From assembly GCA_016201905.1 (NCBI GenBank), contig JACQBQ010000024.1, positions 116,919-166,939 on the forward strand: a stretch of 50,021 nt of DNA, read 5' to 3'. The stretch comes from Candidatus Melainabacteria bacterium. Its GTDB lineage: Bacteria > Cyanobacteriota > Vampirovibrionia > 2-02-FULL-35-15. Both the position numbers and the translations under genes were made by a program. Below the pieces are notes generated by a model. The model did not search any database and was not told the origin of the DNA. It worked only from the letters and a program-made list of their open reading frames with translations. Shown piece by piece: positions 42,894 to 50,021 of the stretch (position 1 is the first letter of the stretch; every line of letters starts with the position of its first letter).

Positions 42894-44261
42894 TTACTCC
42901 TGCAAAAACTGATCTAAAAGATCTATTTTTGTTAATAAACCGACGGATTTGTCTGCTCTTTTTACTATAATTGCAGAGCTTCCAAGCGCAAATTCACGAA
43001 ATGCTTTTTCTGCTTCAGTATTTTCATCTAGCTCTGGAAACGCTTTATTCATAATCTTTTCAAGATTGTCAGAAACCTGAATTGTTCTGTCAAATATTCC
43101 CTGCATCAGGGCAATTTCACTTAAACTTCCTACGTAGCTGTCTGCTTTAGTTATAGGGAGCTGAGAAATGCCGTTTTTCCTCATGAGATCTATGGCTTCT
43201 TTTACTGTTGCTTTTAAATTAATAGAAATTAATTTATCTCCAAATTCTTTTTTGGACAAAAGCTCTTTAAGTGTTATTCGATATGGACTTCCAACGGCAA
43301 AGCCCATTTCTTTCATCCATTTTTCTGAAAAGATTTTACTTATGTATGCTCTGCCTGTATCAGGAAGAATTACTACAATAACATCATTTTCTTTTAATCC
43401 TTTTGCAATCTTAAGTGCACCAAAAACAGCAGCGCCAGCAGAGCCACCCACTAAAATACCTTCTTCTTTAGCTAGTTTTATTGCTGTTTCAAAAGCATCT
43501 TTGTCTGAGACTCTTTCAAAGCAGTCTATTAAAGATAAGTTTACATTTCTAGGTAAGAAATCTTCTCCAATTCCTTCTATCTTATATGACTTACTGTAAG
43601 AACCAGAATAAATAGAACCTTCTGGATCAATTCCAACTACCTGTATCTTTGGATTTTTTTCTTTTAAATACTTAGCAGTTCCAGATATTGTTCCACCGGT
43701 ACCGACTCCTGCTAAAAAATGAGTTACTTTTCCGTCGGTATCTTCCCAGATTTCTGGCCCTGTGGTCATATAGTGAGATTCTGGATTGTACAGATTTTCA
43801 AACTGATTTGGTAAAAAAGCCCCATGAATTTCAGTAGCTAATCTTTGAGCTACATTGTTATAACTTTCAGGACTGGATGTAGCTGTAGTGGGGACTTTTA
43901 CAACTTCAGCACCGTAAGCTTTTAATAAAGAAAACTTTTCTTCACTCATTTTATCAGGCATGACCAAAATACAGCGATATCCCTTTACAGCCGCTGCCTG
44001 AGCAAGGCCTACTCCGGTATTTCCACTTGTTGGTTCAATAATAGTTCCGCCTGGCTTTAATAAGCCTGCCTTTTCAGCTTCTTCTATCATTTTTACTGCA
44101 GGGCGATCTTTAACTGATCCACCTGGATTAAAAAACTCTGCTTTTACAAGGACAAGTGGTTTTAATCCTTTGGTTAATTTGGTGAGTTGAATTAATGGAG
44201 TATGACCAACGGTTTCCAAAATATTTTTTTTATATTTCATTTTTACTGCTTGTAATGTCAT
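42894..44261 (-). CDS. Cystathionine beta-synthase with CBS domain pair
   Basis: 455 residues. The fold-type II PLP domain (1-~325) has FFNPGGSVKDRPAV with the PLP Lys, PTSGNTGVGLA, and GVGTGGTISGTAKYL. The C-terminal ~120 residues hold two CBS motifs (ISINLKATVKEAIDLMR, and SAIIVKRADKSVGLLTKIDL), which bind adenosyl ligands in relatives. It condenses serine with homocysteine. The next gene is the cystathionine lyase/synthase, six bases downstream. Start choice between ATG 44261 and ATG 44243 is open; neither has a strong binding site. Confidence 0.9.
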   Translation of the reverse strand: MTLQAVKMKYKKNILETVGHTPLIQLTKLTKGLKPLVLVKAEFFNPGGSVKDRPAVKMIEEAEKAGLLKPGGTIIEPTSGNTGVGLAQAAAVKGYRCILVMPDKMSEEKFSLLKAYGAEVVKVPTTATSSPESYNNVAQRLATEIHGAFLPNQFENLYNPESHYMTTGPEIWEDTDGKVTHFLAGVGTGGTISGTAKYLKEKNPKIQVVGIDPEGSIYSGSYSKSYKIEGIGEDFLPRNVNLSLIDCFERVSDKDAFETAIKLAKEEGILVGGSAGAAVFGALKIAKGLKENDVIVVILPDTGRAYISKIFSEKWMKEMGFAVGSPYRITLKELLSKKEFGDKLISINLKATVKEAIDLMRKNGISQLPITKADSYVGSLSEIALMQGIFDRTIQVSDNLEKIMNKAFPELDENTEAEKAFREFALGSSAIIVKRADKSVGLLTKIDLLDQFLQE

Positions 44262-44286
44262 TGGTATAAAAATAGCATGATTTTGC

Positions 44287-44631
44287 TTATTTCGTTAGCC
44301 CATACCCGAGAAAATTTCCATTAGCAGGATCAATAAAAAGTTCTTTTTGTCCCTCTTCACCTTTAATTTCTAATTTCCAAACCAATGTACCATCTTCCTT
44401 TAATAACTCTACTTTTTTAACTTTTCCATTGTATTGAGAAGTAGCAAATTTTTTCGCATCTTTTTTTGAAACCACTGCCAATTTTTTAAAATTCTTCACT
44501 TCATCAGAAACAGTTACTGAACTTTTTTGTCTGGTTTGTACTTGGGCTTGAGGAGCATGATATCCACAAGTAGCAAATGCAAAACCAGTTGAGATTAAAA
44601 ATAGGATTATTGACGATAATATTTTTTTCAT
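44287..44631 (-). CDS. Secreted PepSY-domain protein
   Basis: 114 residues. Signal peptide MKKILSSIILFLISTGFAFA with cleavage near residue 20-21. The mature part carries one PepSY unit: AVVSKKDAKKFATSQYNGKV, KVELLKEDGTLVWKLEIK, and LFIDPANGNFLGYG. PepSY domains are often protease inhibitors or accessory modules in the envelope. AAAGGAG lies about seven bases before the ATG. It sits 25 bases upstream of cbs on the same strand. Confidence 0.85.
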   Translation of the reverse strand: MKKILSSIILFLISTGFAFATCGYHAPQAQVQTRQKSSVTVSDEVKNFKKLAVVSKKDAKKFATSQYNGKVKKVELLKEDGTLVWKLEIKGEEGQKELFIDPANGNFLGYGLTK

Positions 44632-44674
44632 TGTATTTCTCCTTTAAGTGATATATATTATAATTTAATGTTAT

Positions 44675-45115
44675 ATGTGCTGTGGTGGAATTTATCTTGA
44701 TATAACAACTGGGAAAACAGTTAAAGTCTTTTTTCCAATACCAAATGCTTTAATTCCTATCATAGATCAATCTGGTATGTATCAAATATGCCAGTGGGGG
44801 CAAAGAGAAACCGATAAAGATCTAATCAAAGATCTTCCTGTTGGTGGCTGGACAAGAATTGAAAGTTTAGAAAAAACATACTGGACCAAGCACAATCCCA
44901 AGAAAGTTTTAATTCCGTTTAAATCATTTTTTGAAAAAGATAAAAATGATCCAAGTTATCCAAAAAACAAATCCACTGAATTTAAACTAGAAGAATGTCA
45001 ATTAATACAAGGTATATTAATTGAACATTTGAGTAAAAAAATAGTTTATGTTCTTACTAAGCAAATAGAAAACTGGATTTGTGATCGTTATCCAGTAATT
45101 GTAAAAGTTGATTAA
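44675..45115 (+). CDS. Compact SRAP-like (HMCES/YedK-related) protein
   Basis: 146 residues, shorter than the ~220 of SRAP proteins, which crosslink to abasic sites in single-stranded DNA through Cys2. Visible similarities in order: MC start (Cys2), QICQWGQRE for the MRWGL block, WTRIESLEK for the NARxE block, KKVLIPFKSFFEKD for CLIPADGFYEW, and ICDRYPVIVK for IHDRMPVIL. The usual His is a Cys here and the Asn of NAR is a Thr. This is by-eye alignment, and I would like a profile search. It lies divergent from the PepSY gene, with a short 5' leader. Confidence 0.5.
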   Translation: MCCGGIYLDITTGKTVKVFFPIPNALIPIIDQSGMYQICQWGQRETDKDLIKDLPVGGWTRIESLEKTYWTKHNPKKVLIPFKSFFEKDKNDPSYPKNKSTEFKLEECQLIQGILIEHLSKKIVYVLTKQIENWICDRYPVIVKVD

Positions 45116-45120
45116 TTTAT

Positions 45121-45330
45121 TTAATGTACTAGTTTTACTCTTTTCATACCGGCTTGCCGAGTCCTATTAAGCATTTCCCTGTCATGAGCTGAAAATCTCC
45201 CTGTATGTGCCTTAGAGAGGTAGGTAGGTGCATCATTTAATGGACTTAATGTAGAAGTCCTTCTTTTACTAACTGCTTGAGGAGCAGAACCCAAGCTTGT
45301 AATAAAAGCAAAAATAGATTTAAGTCGCAT
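45121..45330 (-). CDS. Small basic protein, 69 residues
   Basis: AAAGGAG lies five bases before the ATG, so it is likely translated. It opens MRLKSIFAFITSLGSAPQAV and continues Ser/Arg/Lys-rich, ending GMKRVKLVH. The N-terminal 15 residues could be a short amphipathic helix. I see no known motif. It ends five bases from the convergent SRAP-like gene. Confidence 0.5.
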   Translation of the reverse strand: MRLKSIFAFITSLGSAPQAVSKRRTSTLSPLNDAPTYLSKAHTGRFSAHDREMLNRTRQAGMKRVKLVH

Positions 45331-45419
45331 ATATTCTCCTTTAATAAATTCGCCTTTGAATTATTGTCTACTACTTTATTTCATTTTTTATTCTAAGTCA
45401 ATATGGGAAAAATTAAAAT

Positions 45420-45638
45420 TTGATGGTTAACCCCTTAACTTTTCAAAGGGTAAATCTAGAATTTGATAGAGATCACAATCTCTATGATCAAAATGCCACC
45501 AATTTTTATATCCGCCGGCTTTGCATAGACCGCTCGGTTAAGACTATCTCAAAACTCACCTATGTAATTAAGGATTTTTCTTACAATAAGCAATTACAAA
45601 TAACTAAAGTGTGCGGTAAACAGCCACTATTTTTCTGA
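45420..45638 (+). CDS. Hypothetical short frame, 72 codons
   Basis: An open frame starting TTG ATG, reading MVNPLTFQRVNLEFDRDHNL from the ATG. There is no ribosome binding site. The last few bases reach the palindromic element at 45641. It may be a remnant or chance; listed because nothing else explains the 45331-45640 stretch. Confidence 0.25.
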   Translation: MMVNPLTFQRVNLEFDRDHNLYDQNATNFYIRRLCIDRSVKTISKLTYVIKDFSYNKQLQITKVCGKQPLFF

Positions 45639-45640
45639 CA

Positions 45641-45747
45641 AAATGGGCTTACATAAAAGCGAAACCCATACCCTTAAGCGGAACGTGTGCATTGTTCGCA
45701 CAAGTGGAGCGAAGGGTATGGGTAAGCAAAAAAAAGTAAGCCCATTT
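45641..45747. repeat. Large nested palindrome
   Basis: The outer arms AAATGGGCTTAC (45641-45652) and GTAAGCCCATTT (45736-45747) are perfect. Inside them, ACCCATACCCTT (45664-45675) and AAGGGTATGGGT (45712-45723) are also perfect. The centre is about 36 bases. As RNA this would form a long two-part hairpin. It lies upstream of a methyltransferase gene. Confidence 0.75.
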
Positions 45748-45863
45748 GAAGTTTTGCTAGAAAAATAAGTAAAACCTATAGTAGGACTTTTGAGATAACC
45801 TCCAATGACGTACCCCGTCTTGCTTAACACACCATGGAAATATTTAGTTGTAGAATTAAGGTT

Positions 45864-46523
45864 ATGAACAGAGTATTAGAACCAGAAGTTATGGATAAAC
45901 ATGAAAATGTGCAAGCTTATGCACATGCCGATTTTTCAACTGTTAATCAAATGTTTGTAGATCGTTTGGTAAAGCATTACTCTTCTTATTTAAATAAAGT
46001 TTTAGATATTGGCTGTGGCCCAGCTGACATACCGATTCGCCTGGTTCGTGCTTTGCCAAAGACACATGTTACTGCAGTCGATGCTTCCAAAAATATGATT
46101 GAGTCAGCCAAAGCAGCTGTTAAAAAAGCTAACTTTGATAATCAGATTTCACTAGTCCAGGCATACTTACCTGGTCTTCCTTTTGAGCTACATAGTTTTG
46201 ATGGAATAATTTCAAATAGTATTTTGCATCATTTACCTGAGCCGATTTTATTTTGGAAAGAAATTATGAAACTTGGAAAAAGTGGAGCAGTAGTTTGTGT
46301 AATGGATTTGCTTCGACCGGATTCACCTCAAAGGGCTAAAGAAATAGTAGAAGCAAATGCAAAAGATGAGCATCCACTACTTAAAGAAGATTTCTATAAC
46401 TCACTACTAGCTGCTTTTACACTTGGCGAAGTAAAAGAACAGCTTAAAAGTTCTGGGCTTCAAAAACTAAAAGCAGAAATAATAAGTGACAGACATTGGT
46501 TAGTGAGTGGTAACTTGAGATAG
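45864..46523 (+). CDS. Class I SAM-dependent methyltransferase
   Basis: About 219 residues. The frame opens at ATG 45834, but I prefer 45864 because it gives MNRVLEPEVMD, the normal family opening. The SAM-binding motif is VLDIGCGPADIPIRL. TAVDASKNMI carries the acidic ribose contact, and GIISNSILHHLPEP is motif post-II. The acceptor is unknown. It stops two bases before the convergent M49-like gene. Confidence 0.88.
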   Translation: MNRVLEPEVMDKHENVQAYAHADFSTVNQMFVDRLVKHYSSYLNKVLDIGCGPADIPIRLVRALPKTHVTAVDASKNMIESAKAAVKKANFDNQISLVQAYLPGLPFELHSFDGIISNSILHHLPEPILFWKEIMKLGKSGAVVCVMDLLRPDSPQRAKEIVEANAKDEHPLLKEDFYNSLLAAFTLGEVKEQLKSSGLQKLKAEIISDRHWLVSGNLR

Positions 46524-46524
46524 C

Positions 46525-48426
46525 CTATTTGTGCAATAGTTTTTCTGCCAGTGGCATTTCTAAAACTTTTAATGGTCTTGGAGATAAGCTTTTCTTTGTT
46601 AGAATTATGTATTCTAAAGTATCATTCCACTGCGTATATTCATATACAAATGCTTTTGCTCTGCCTTCATTTCCATCTAGCTGAATTGAAATTACTTCTT
46701 CTAACATCTGCCTTGCTACGATTCCCATTTTTTCTAACTCAATGTTTAGTTTATGTGAATCTCCAAATTTAATAGCTCCATGTTTCATAAAGTAGTTTAA
46801 CTGCATTAATTCACCTAACCTGTGAGTTTGATCTAAAGTTGGCTTGCTAAGAGGAAGTAACTTAACAGCCCACGTTAAATAAATTTGATTTAGCTTTTCT
46901 TCGGAATGTTCACCTATTTCTTTAAGATATTTATTACAAATAAGAGAGCCTAGGTCTGCCTTATTTTCTTCAAATATTGAACCGTAATCTCCTAAACTTG
47001 CCTCTTTATCTTTACCAGATTCAGTTTTCATGGGACCTAAGCTATGTGACAGTTCATGCATAAGCACAAATAATGCTGATGCCTCATCGGTATACCATTT
47101 GTGATAAGCAGGCTCTACTAAATTTTCTAATAATTTTACACTTAGCTTACGATCATATCCTTCTCGAACTTCCTTATGAAAAACATTTTTTCGTGCTTCC
47201 CCAAGCTGGACAGAAAGCTTGTCAGGGTTTGGCAAGTTTTGGGCTATTACAATTCCTGGCCTTAAAGATGCATAATCACCAGTAAGATAAACCATATGAA
47301 CATCTGAAAGAGATTGTTTAATTTCTGTTGAAATATCAACAGATTGTTTATATCTTTCTTTCAATGGCATAAGTTGACTTAATTCTTTCAAGTAACTTTT
47401 ATATTTAGCTAATTTTATAGAAACATCTTTGTTATCAATTCCAACCCTTACTCCGATAGAGTCTTTCTTTTTAGATGTAATTCCATTTACTTCAAATAAT
47501 TTTGATAACTCTGGATCGGTTACTGCTTGTCCTGTTAACTCATCGTCATAACATTCTCTACCGATTGTAAATTCTAATGGTGCTCCTTCTAGATTTGCCC
47601 AGGCAACATCTGCTTTGTAGGCAAACTCTGGATCAGAAGGAGTAACCAAGGCTTGTGCTTGTAGTCTTAAGTAGTTAGCAAGCCCTTGATGTGTAGTTTC
47701 ACTTGCTGCTAGTAATAACTCCCTTGCAGCTAGTTCATATTCTTTTCTAAAGTAAATAGAATAAGGAATTCCTACTAATTCATTTCCATCTCGCCTAACT
47801 ATAGTGTCACTGCTTAAAATCTGGCTTGCTTTGTGAACGTTTTTCTTTAAGTATTTTACTAGCTCTTCTTTTGTTATATCAGAGGGGAAAACGTTTTTAC
47901 CTGGGTTTAAACTTAAACCTTTAAACAATCTAATCGGTTCAGGATTAAGTCCATTTTTCCCTTCTATACCATTAAATATATTAAATATTTTTAGTGCTTT
48001 CTTAGCGTGCTCATCTCCATTCTTAGCTGCTTCTTCTAAAGCAATCTTTAATGGAATATTTTTTTCATGGTCTTGTTGTAAGAATACATAGTTTAATACT
48101 TCAGCAGCTTTTACTAAATGACTAAGTGCTTTTTTATCACCAGGAGAAAGCGCATTATATGGCTCTTCAGGATTAAAAACAATTTTAAATGTAAGCTTAT
48201 CAAGCATGTCAGATAGCTCTTCTTCAGTAAGTGCAAGCTCATACCCATCATAATTTTTGTTGACTAGTGCTACTTGTGGAGTCACACTTGCTGATACAAC
48301 CTCGAGCTTTACCTCTTGTGGAGTTTCTGGAGTTACTTGATCAGTTGTTGCTTCGTTGCTTTGTGCTGGTTTTTCTATTCCACTAGGACCAGTTCCTATT
48401 CCAAGACTAACGTTTCTAGATATCAT
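46525..48426 (-). CDS. M49-like (dipeptidyl peptidase III-related) zinc peptidase
   Basis: About 633 residues. The start is ATG 48426, eight bases after AGAGG; an upstream in-frame start at 48492 has no site. The centre has the family-like block PLEFTIGRECYDDELTG. The zinc site is HELSHSLGP (residues 457-465), followed by FEENKAD (485-491). In M49 enzymes the first motif is longer (HELLGH); here it is a plain HExxH, as in bacterial M49-like/Nudix-linked relatives I recall. There is no signal peptide, and the first ~60 residues are Pro/Thr-rich. It probably cleaves peptides in the cytosol. Confidence 0.7.
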   Translation of the reverse strand: MISRNVSLGIGTGPSGIEKPAQSNEATTDQVTPETPQEVKLEVVSASVTPQVALVNKNYDGYELALTEEELSDMLDKLTFKIVFNPEEPYNALSPGDKKALSHLVKAAEVLNYVFLQQDHEKNIPLKIALEEAAKNGDEHAKKALKIFNIFNGIEGKNGLNPEPIRLFKGLSLNPGKNVFPSDITKEELVKYLKKNVHKASQILSSDTIVRRDGNELVGIPYSIYFRKEYELAARELLLAASETTHQGLANYLRLQAQALVTPSDPEFAYKADVAWANLEGAPLEFTIGRECYDDELTGQAVTDPELSKLFEVNGITSKKKDSIGVRVGIDNKDVSIKLAKYKSYLKELSQLMPLKERYKQSVDISTEIKQSLSDVHMVYLTGDYASLRPGIVIAQNLPNPDKLSVQLGEARKNVFHKEVREGYDRKLSVKLLENLVEPAYHKWYTDEASALFVLMHELSHSLGPMKTESGKDKEASLGDYGSIFEENKADLGSLICNKYLKEIGEHSEEKLNQIYLTWAVKLLPLSKPTLDQTHRLGELMQLNYFMKHGAIKFGDSHKLNIELEKMGIVARQMLEEVISIQLDGNEGRAKAFVYEYTQWNDTLEYIILTKKSLSPRPLKVLEMPLAEKLLHK

Positions 48427-48608
48427 TTTTATTACCTCTACTTTTTTAAATTTGAATAAATAAACTATAGCTTGTTGCATTGTCAACAACAAGAAAATAC
48501 GAAATTAAGAGACTTTAATTTAGCCTATAATTAAGATAGAATGCTACTTTTACACACGATATAAAAAATTATGCTATAAAACTTTAAACTTAAATAATAA
48601 AAAAAGTT

Positions 48609-49517
48609 ATGTCACTAACTATCGCTCTTTTATCTCCAAAAAAAATCTATCTTGCTTCTGATTCAATAGTAGTAACACCAAAGCCAGGGGAATCAGATAG
48701 ATATAGCTTTGATGCTGTAAAGATTTATCCTATAAATCAATTTGTTGCAGCAACAGCAGTTGGAAAATATCAGTGGCTGAGAGACAAAAAGCCTACTAAC
48801 CTTCCTTTGATTTTTAATGAGTTTAAAGAAAGATACTGTACAGAAGGCTGGAGTATAAAAAAGATTGCATACAAGCTAAGTAGCTTTTTTAATGAAAGGA
48901 TGAAAGTTAAAGAGCAAGTTGAAAAATTTGAACTAAAAACAGTTAAAAAAATAAAAGCAAAAGGGAAGAAAATTGCAAGCACTGCTTTTGAATATGGATG
49001 GTTAGCAGTGAATTGTAGAAACGAGAAAGGAGAAATAACAGAAGGAATTAAAGAATATTTTTCAGGGACAAGAATTCTTTTGACAGGATTTTATAGATCA
49101 TTCTGGCCATTCTTGTTTTGTAAGCCAATTCCAGAAATCTGGCAAATTAGTGTTCCAGGAAATGTTGAACCTGTGCTGAATAATAGATATGAAAGAATGA
49201 GACAAGGTATGACTTATACAGGAATTCCTGCAGTAGTAAGAGAACTAATTGAAGAAGAAACATCTCCGCATGCAAATAGCAAATTTAAAAACCCACTTAA
49301 ATATAAAATAGATTTTAAAAATATTACGGAAGAAAGTGCTGTTGAGCTTCTTAAAAAATTAATAGGCATAACTACGCTTTTACGAAAAGCATCTTTTGCC
49401 AGTGTAAATGGAAAAGTACTTGATGACTTCAGCAGGCGAAATGTTGGTGGACCTGTAAACTTATTATCAATTGACCCTAAAGAAGGAACTAAATGGATAG
49501 AAAAATTGGAAGGGTAA
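48609..49517 (+). CDS. Unknown protein with Ntn-hydrolase-like features
   Basis: 302 residues. The opening MSLTIALLSPKKIYLASDSI and the later DAVKIYPINQFVAATAVGKY resemble the first strands of proteasome-type Ntn folds (TTIVAL ... LAADSR ... KI). The end NVGGPVNLLSIDPKEGTKWI is like the GGP...ID motif of those proteins. A long lysine-rich insertion (residues ~75-135) is not typical. No signal peptide. No ribosome binding site. It is followed 21 bases later by tRNA-Val. Ntn assignment is tentative. Confidence 0.5.
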   Translation: MSLTIALLSPKKIYLASDSIVVTPKPGESDRYSFDAVKIYPINQFVAATAVGKYQWLRDKKPTNLPLIFNEFKERYCTEGWSIKKIAYKLSSFFNERMKVKEQVEKFELKTVKKIKAKGKKIASTAFEYGWLAVNCRNEKGEITEGIKEYFSGTRILLTGFYRSFWPFLFCKPIPEIWQISVPGNVEPVLNNRYERMRQGMTYTGIPAVVRELIEEETSPHANSKFKNPLKYKIDFKNITEESAVELLKKLIGITTLLRKASFASVNGKVLDDFSRRNVGGPVNLLSIDPKEGTKWIEKLEG

Positions 49518-49538
49518 AGATTATAATTAGCTATGTCT

Positions 49539-49610
49539 GGACCCTTAGTTTAGTGGTAAAACATTTCCTTCACACGGAAGAGAGCGCTGGTTCAATCCCA
49601 GCAGGGTCCA
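49539..49610 (+). tRNA. tRNA-Val(CAC)
   Basis: A 72-base cloverleaf. The acceptor stem GGACCCT pairs with AGGGTCC; the discriminator is A. The anticodon stem is TTTCC/GGAAG with loop TTCACAC (anticodon CAC). The T-arm is GCTGG-TTCAATC-CCAGC. CCA is not encoded. Confidence 0.93.
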
Positions 49611-49626
49611 CTCTCTAGTGATCAAA

Positions 49627-49654
49627 GGATTTGTGTGATTTATTCACCAAATCC
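49627..49654. repeat. Hairpin downstream of tRNA-Val
   Basis: GGATTTG(T)GTGA and TCACCAAATCC form an 11-bp stem with one bulged base and a loop of five. There is no T-run. Possibly a processing or boundary feature. Confidence 0.35.
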
Positions 49655-49682
49655 GATCGAGCTCTAAATAATGATGCAAGAA

Positions 49683-49701
49683 GCTCAAGCTTGTCTTGAG
49701 C
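49683..49701 (-). terminator. Stem-loop just after the recombinase stop
   Basis: A perfect 7-bp stem GCTCAAG/CTTGAGC with a 5-base loop, one base beyond the recombinase stop codon. On the minus strand a short T-containing run follows. Plausible terminator. Confidence 0.4.
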
Positions 49702-49702
49702 G

Positions 49703-50021
49703 TTATACAAAACGAGACCAATGGTTCGATTCCATTAATGCCCGAATGTTCCCAGTTTTCACACCTTTTGCAAACATAGCAAATGGCTCTCTGTAGTTGG
49801 GGACTAGGTTTGAGCCAGATAGCTTGGAGTTCGATAGTACAATATTTATAACTTTTCTTCTTTGCTGCTTATCTTTCTGCAATTGATATTCTTCATATGC
49901 ATTAAATGCATAATCTAATAGGCCTATGCCAGTTTCTAGGTAGTTTACATTTGCCCTTTTGTGTCGTTCGATAGAATCTAAGACTTCATCTTGCCGTTTA
50001 CTCCACCTGTCATGATTTTCT
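49703..50021 (-). CDS. Large serine recombinase, C-terminal end (partial)
   Basis: About 105 residues of an open frame enter from the right edge and end at TAA 49705-49703. The segment LETGIGLLDYAFNAYEEYQL, followed by QRRKVINIVLSNSKLSG and REPFAMFAKG, matches the C-terminal region of large serine recombinases (LETGIxLLELAxxAYELY ... LSNCTWKDGELxPTFRQPFDLL). The catalytic domain lies outside the window. Its last codons overlap a tRNA 3'-half-like sequence. Confidence 0.8.
   Translation of the reverse strand, partial: ENHDRWSKRQDEVLDSIERHKRANVNYLETGIGLLDYAFNAYEEYQLQKDKQQRRKVINIVLSNSKLSGSNLVPNYREPFAMFAKGVKTGNIRALMESNHWSRFV
49720..49745 (+). other. tRNA 3'-half-like fragment
   Basis: A T-arm with exact tRNA geometry, AATGG-TTCGATT-CCATT, is followed by seven bases AATGCCC (an acceptor 3' strand) and G. 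No matching GGGCATT 5' strand lies nearby, so it is not a whole tRNA. It lies inside the 3' end of the recombinase gene. It could be an old attachment site. Confidence 0.45.

Overview
This 50 kb window is AT-rich bacterial DNA read with the standard bacterial code. ATG, TTG and GTG starts all occur. The cell envelope looks Gram-negative: there are several lipoproteins, periplasmic binding proteins and signal peptides. The gene mix includes a Ski2-like DEXH helicase, a cyanobacterium-like ferritin, a GT5 glycogen-synthase relative, a slipin, and a methyltransferase opening with the VLEPEVMD motif. This would fit an uncultured relative of Cyanobacteria such as Melainabacteria, but that placement is inference. 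No rRNA or phage structural genes were seen.

Layout. 1-2.9 kb: the 5' part of a very large unknown protein (minus strand, runs off the left edge). 3-6.5 kb: ferritin, GT5 glycosyltransferase, map and adk (minus). 6.7-7.6 kb: a 64-residue small protein with a clear terminator, and an unknown gene. 7.6-19 kb: mostly housekeeping, with recN, a PstS-like protein, two tandem Liv-type binding lipoproteins, dapB, a catalytically dead Xer-like protein, yraN, dut and the Ski2-like helicase. 19-26.9 kb: a slipin, then a block of four paralogous exported proteins that end in a shared WGLSLE / LKSLKSIK-type tail. These are interleaved with an HExxH protein and a PPP-type phosphatase. 27-32 kb: an accessory zone behind tRNA-Pro(GGG), holding hicAB with an operator, two GNAT acetyltransferases, a DUF4143 ATPase, an EF-hand protein, a C39-like protein and mosaic repeats. 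32-37.5 kb: ftsH, a probably frameshifted gene, a palindromic repeat, a Cys-rich secreted protein and a second DUF4143 ATPase. 37.5-44.6 kb: metabolism and repair (aminotransferase, HEAT protein, OGG-type glycosylase, O-methyltransferase, SurE with a signal peptide, and a cystathionine gamma-lyase/synthase plus cystathionine beta-synthase pair). 44.6-50 kb: a compact SRAP-like protein, a nested palindrome, a methyltransferase, an M49-like zinc peptidase, an Ntn-like protein, tRNA-Val(CAC), and the C-terminal end of a large serine recombinase.

How the parts work together. adk/map, dapB, recN, dut and ftsH are general core functions. The cbs-cgl pair would convert homocysteine to cysteine by transsulfuration. 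The exported lipoprotein family, the HExxH protein and the phosphatase are the most system-like unknown group. Several genes (recN, dapB, both DUF4143 ATPases) have a -10 box only 6-8 bases before the start codon, which suggests leaderless transcripts. Palindromic elements recur between genes, and one forms the last ~40 codons of the helicase gene.
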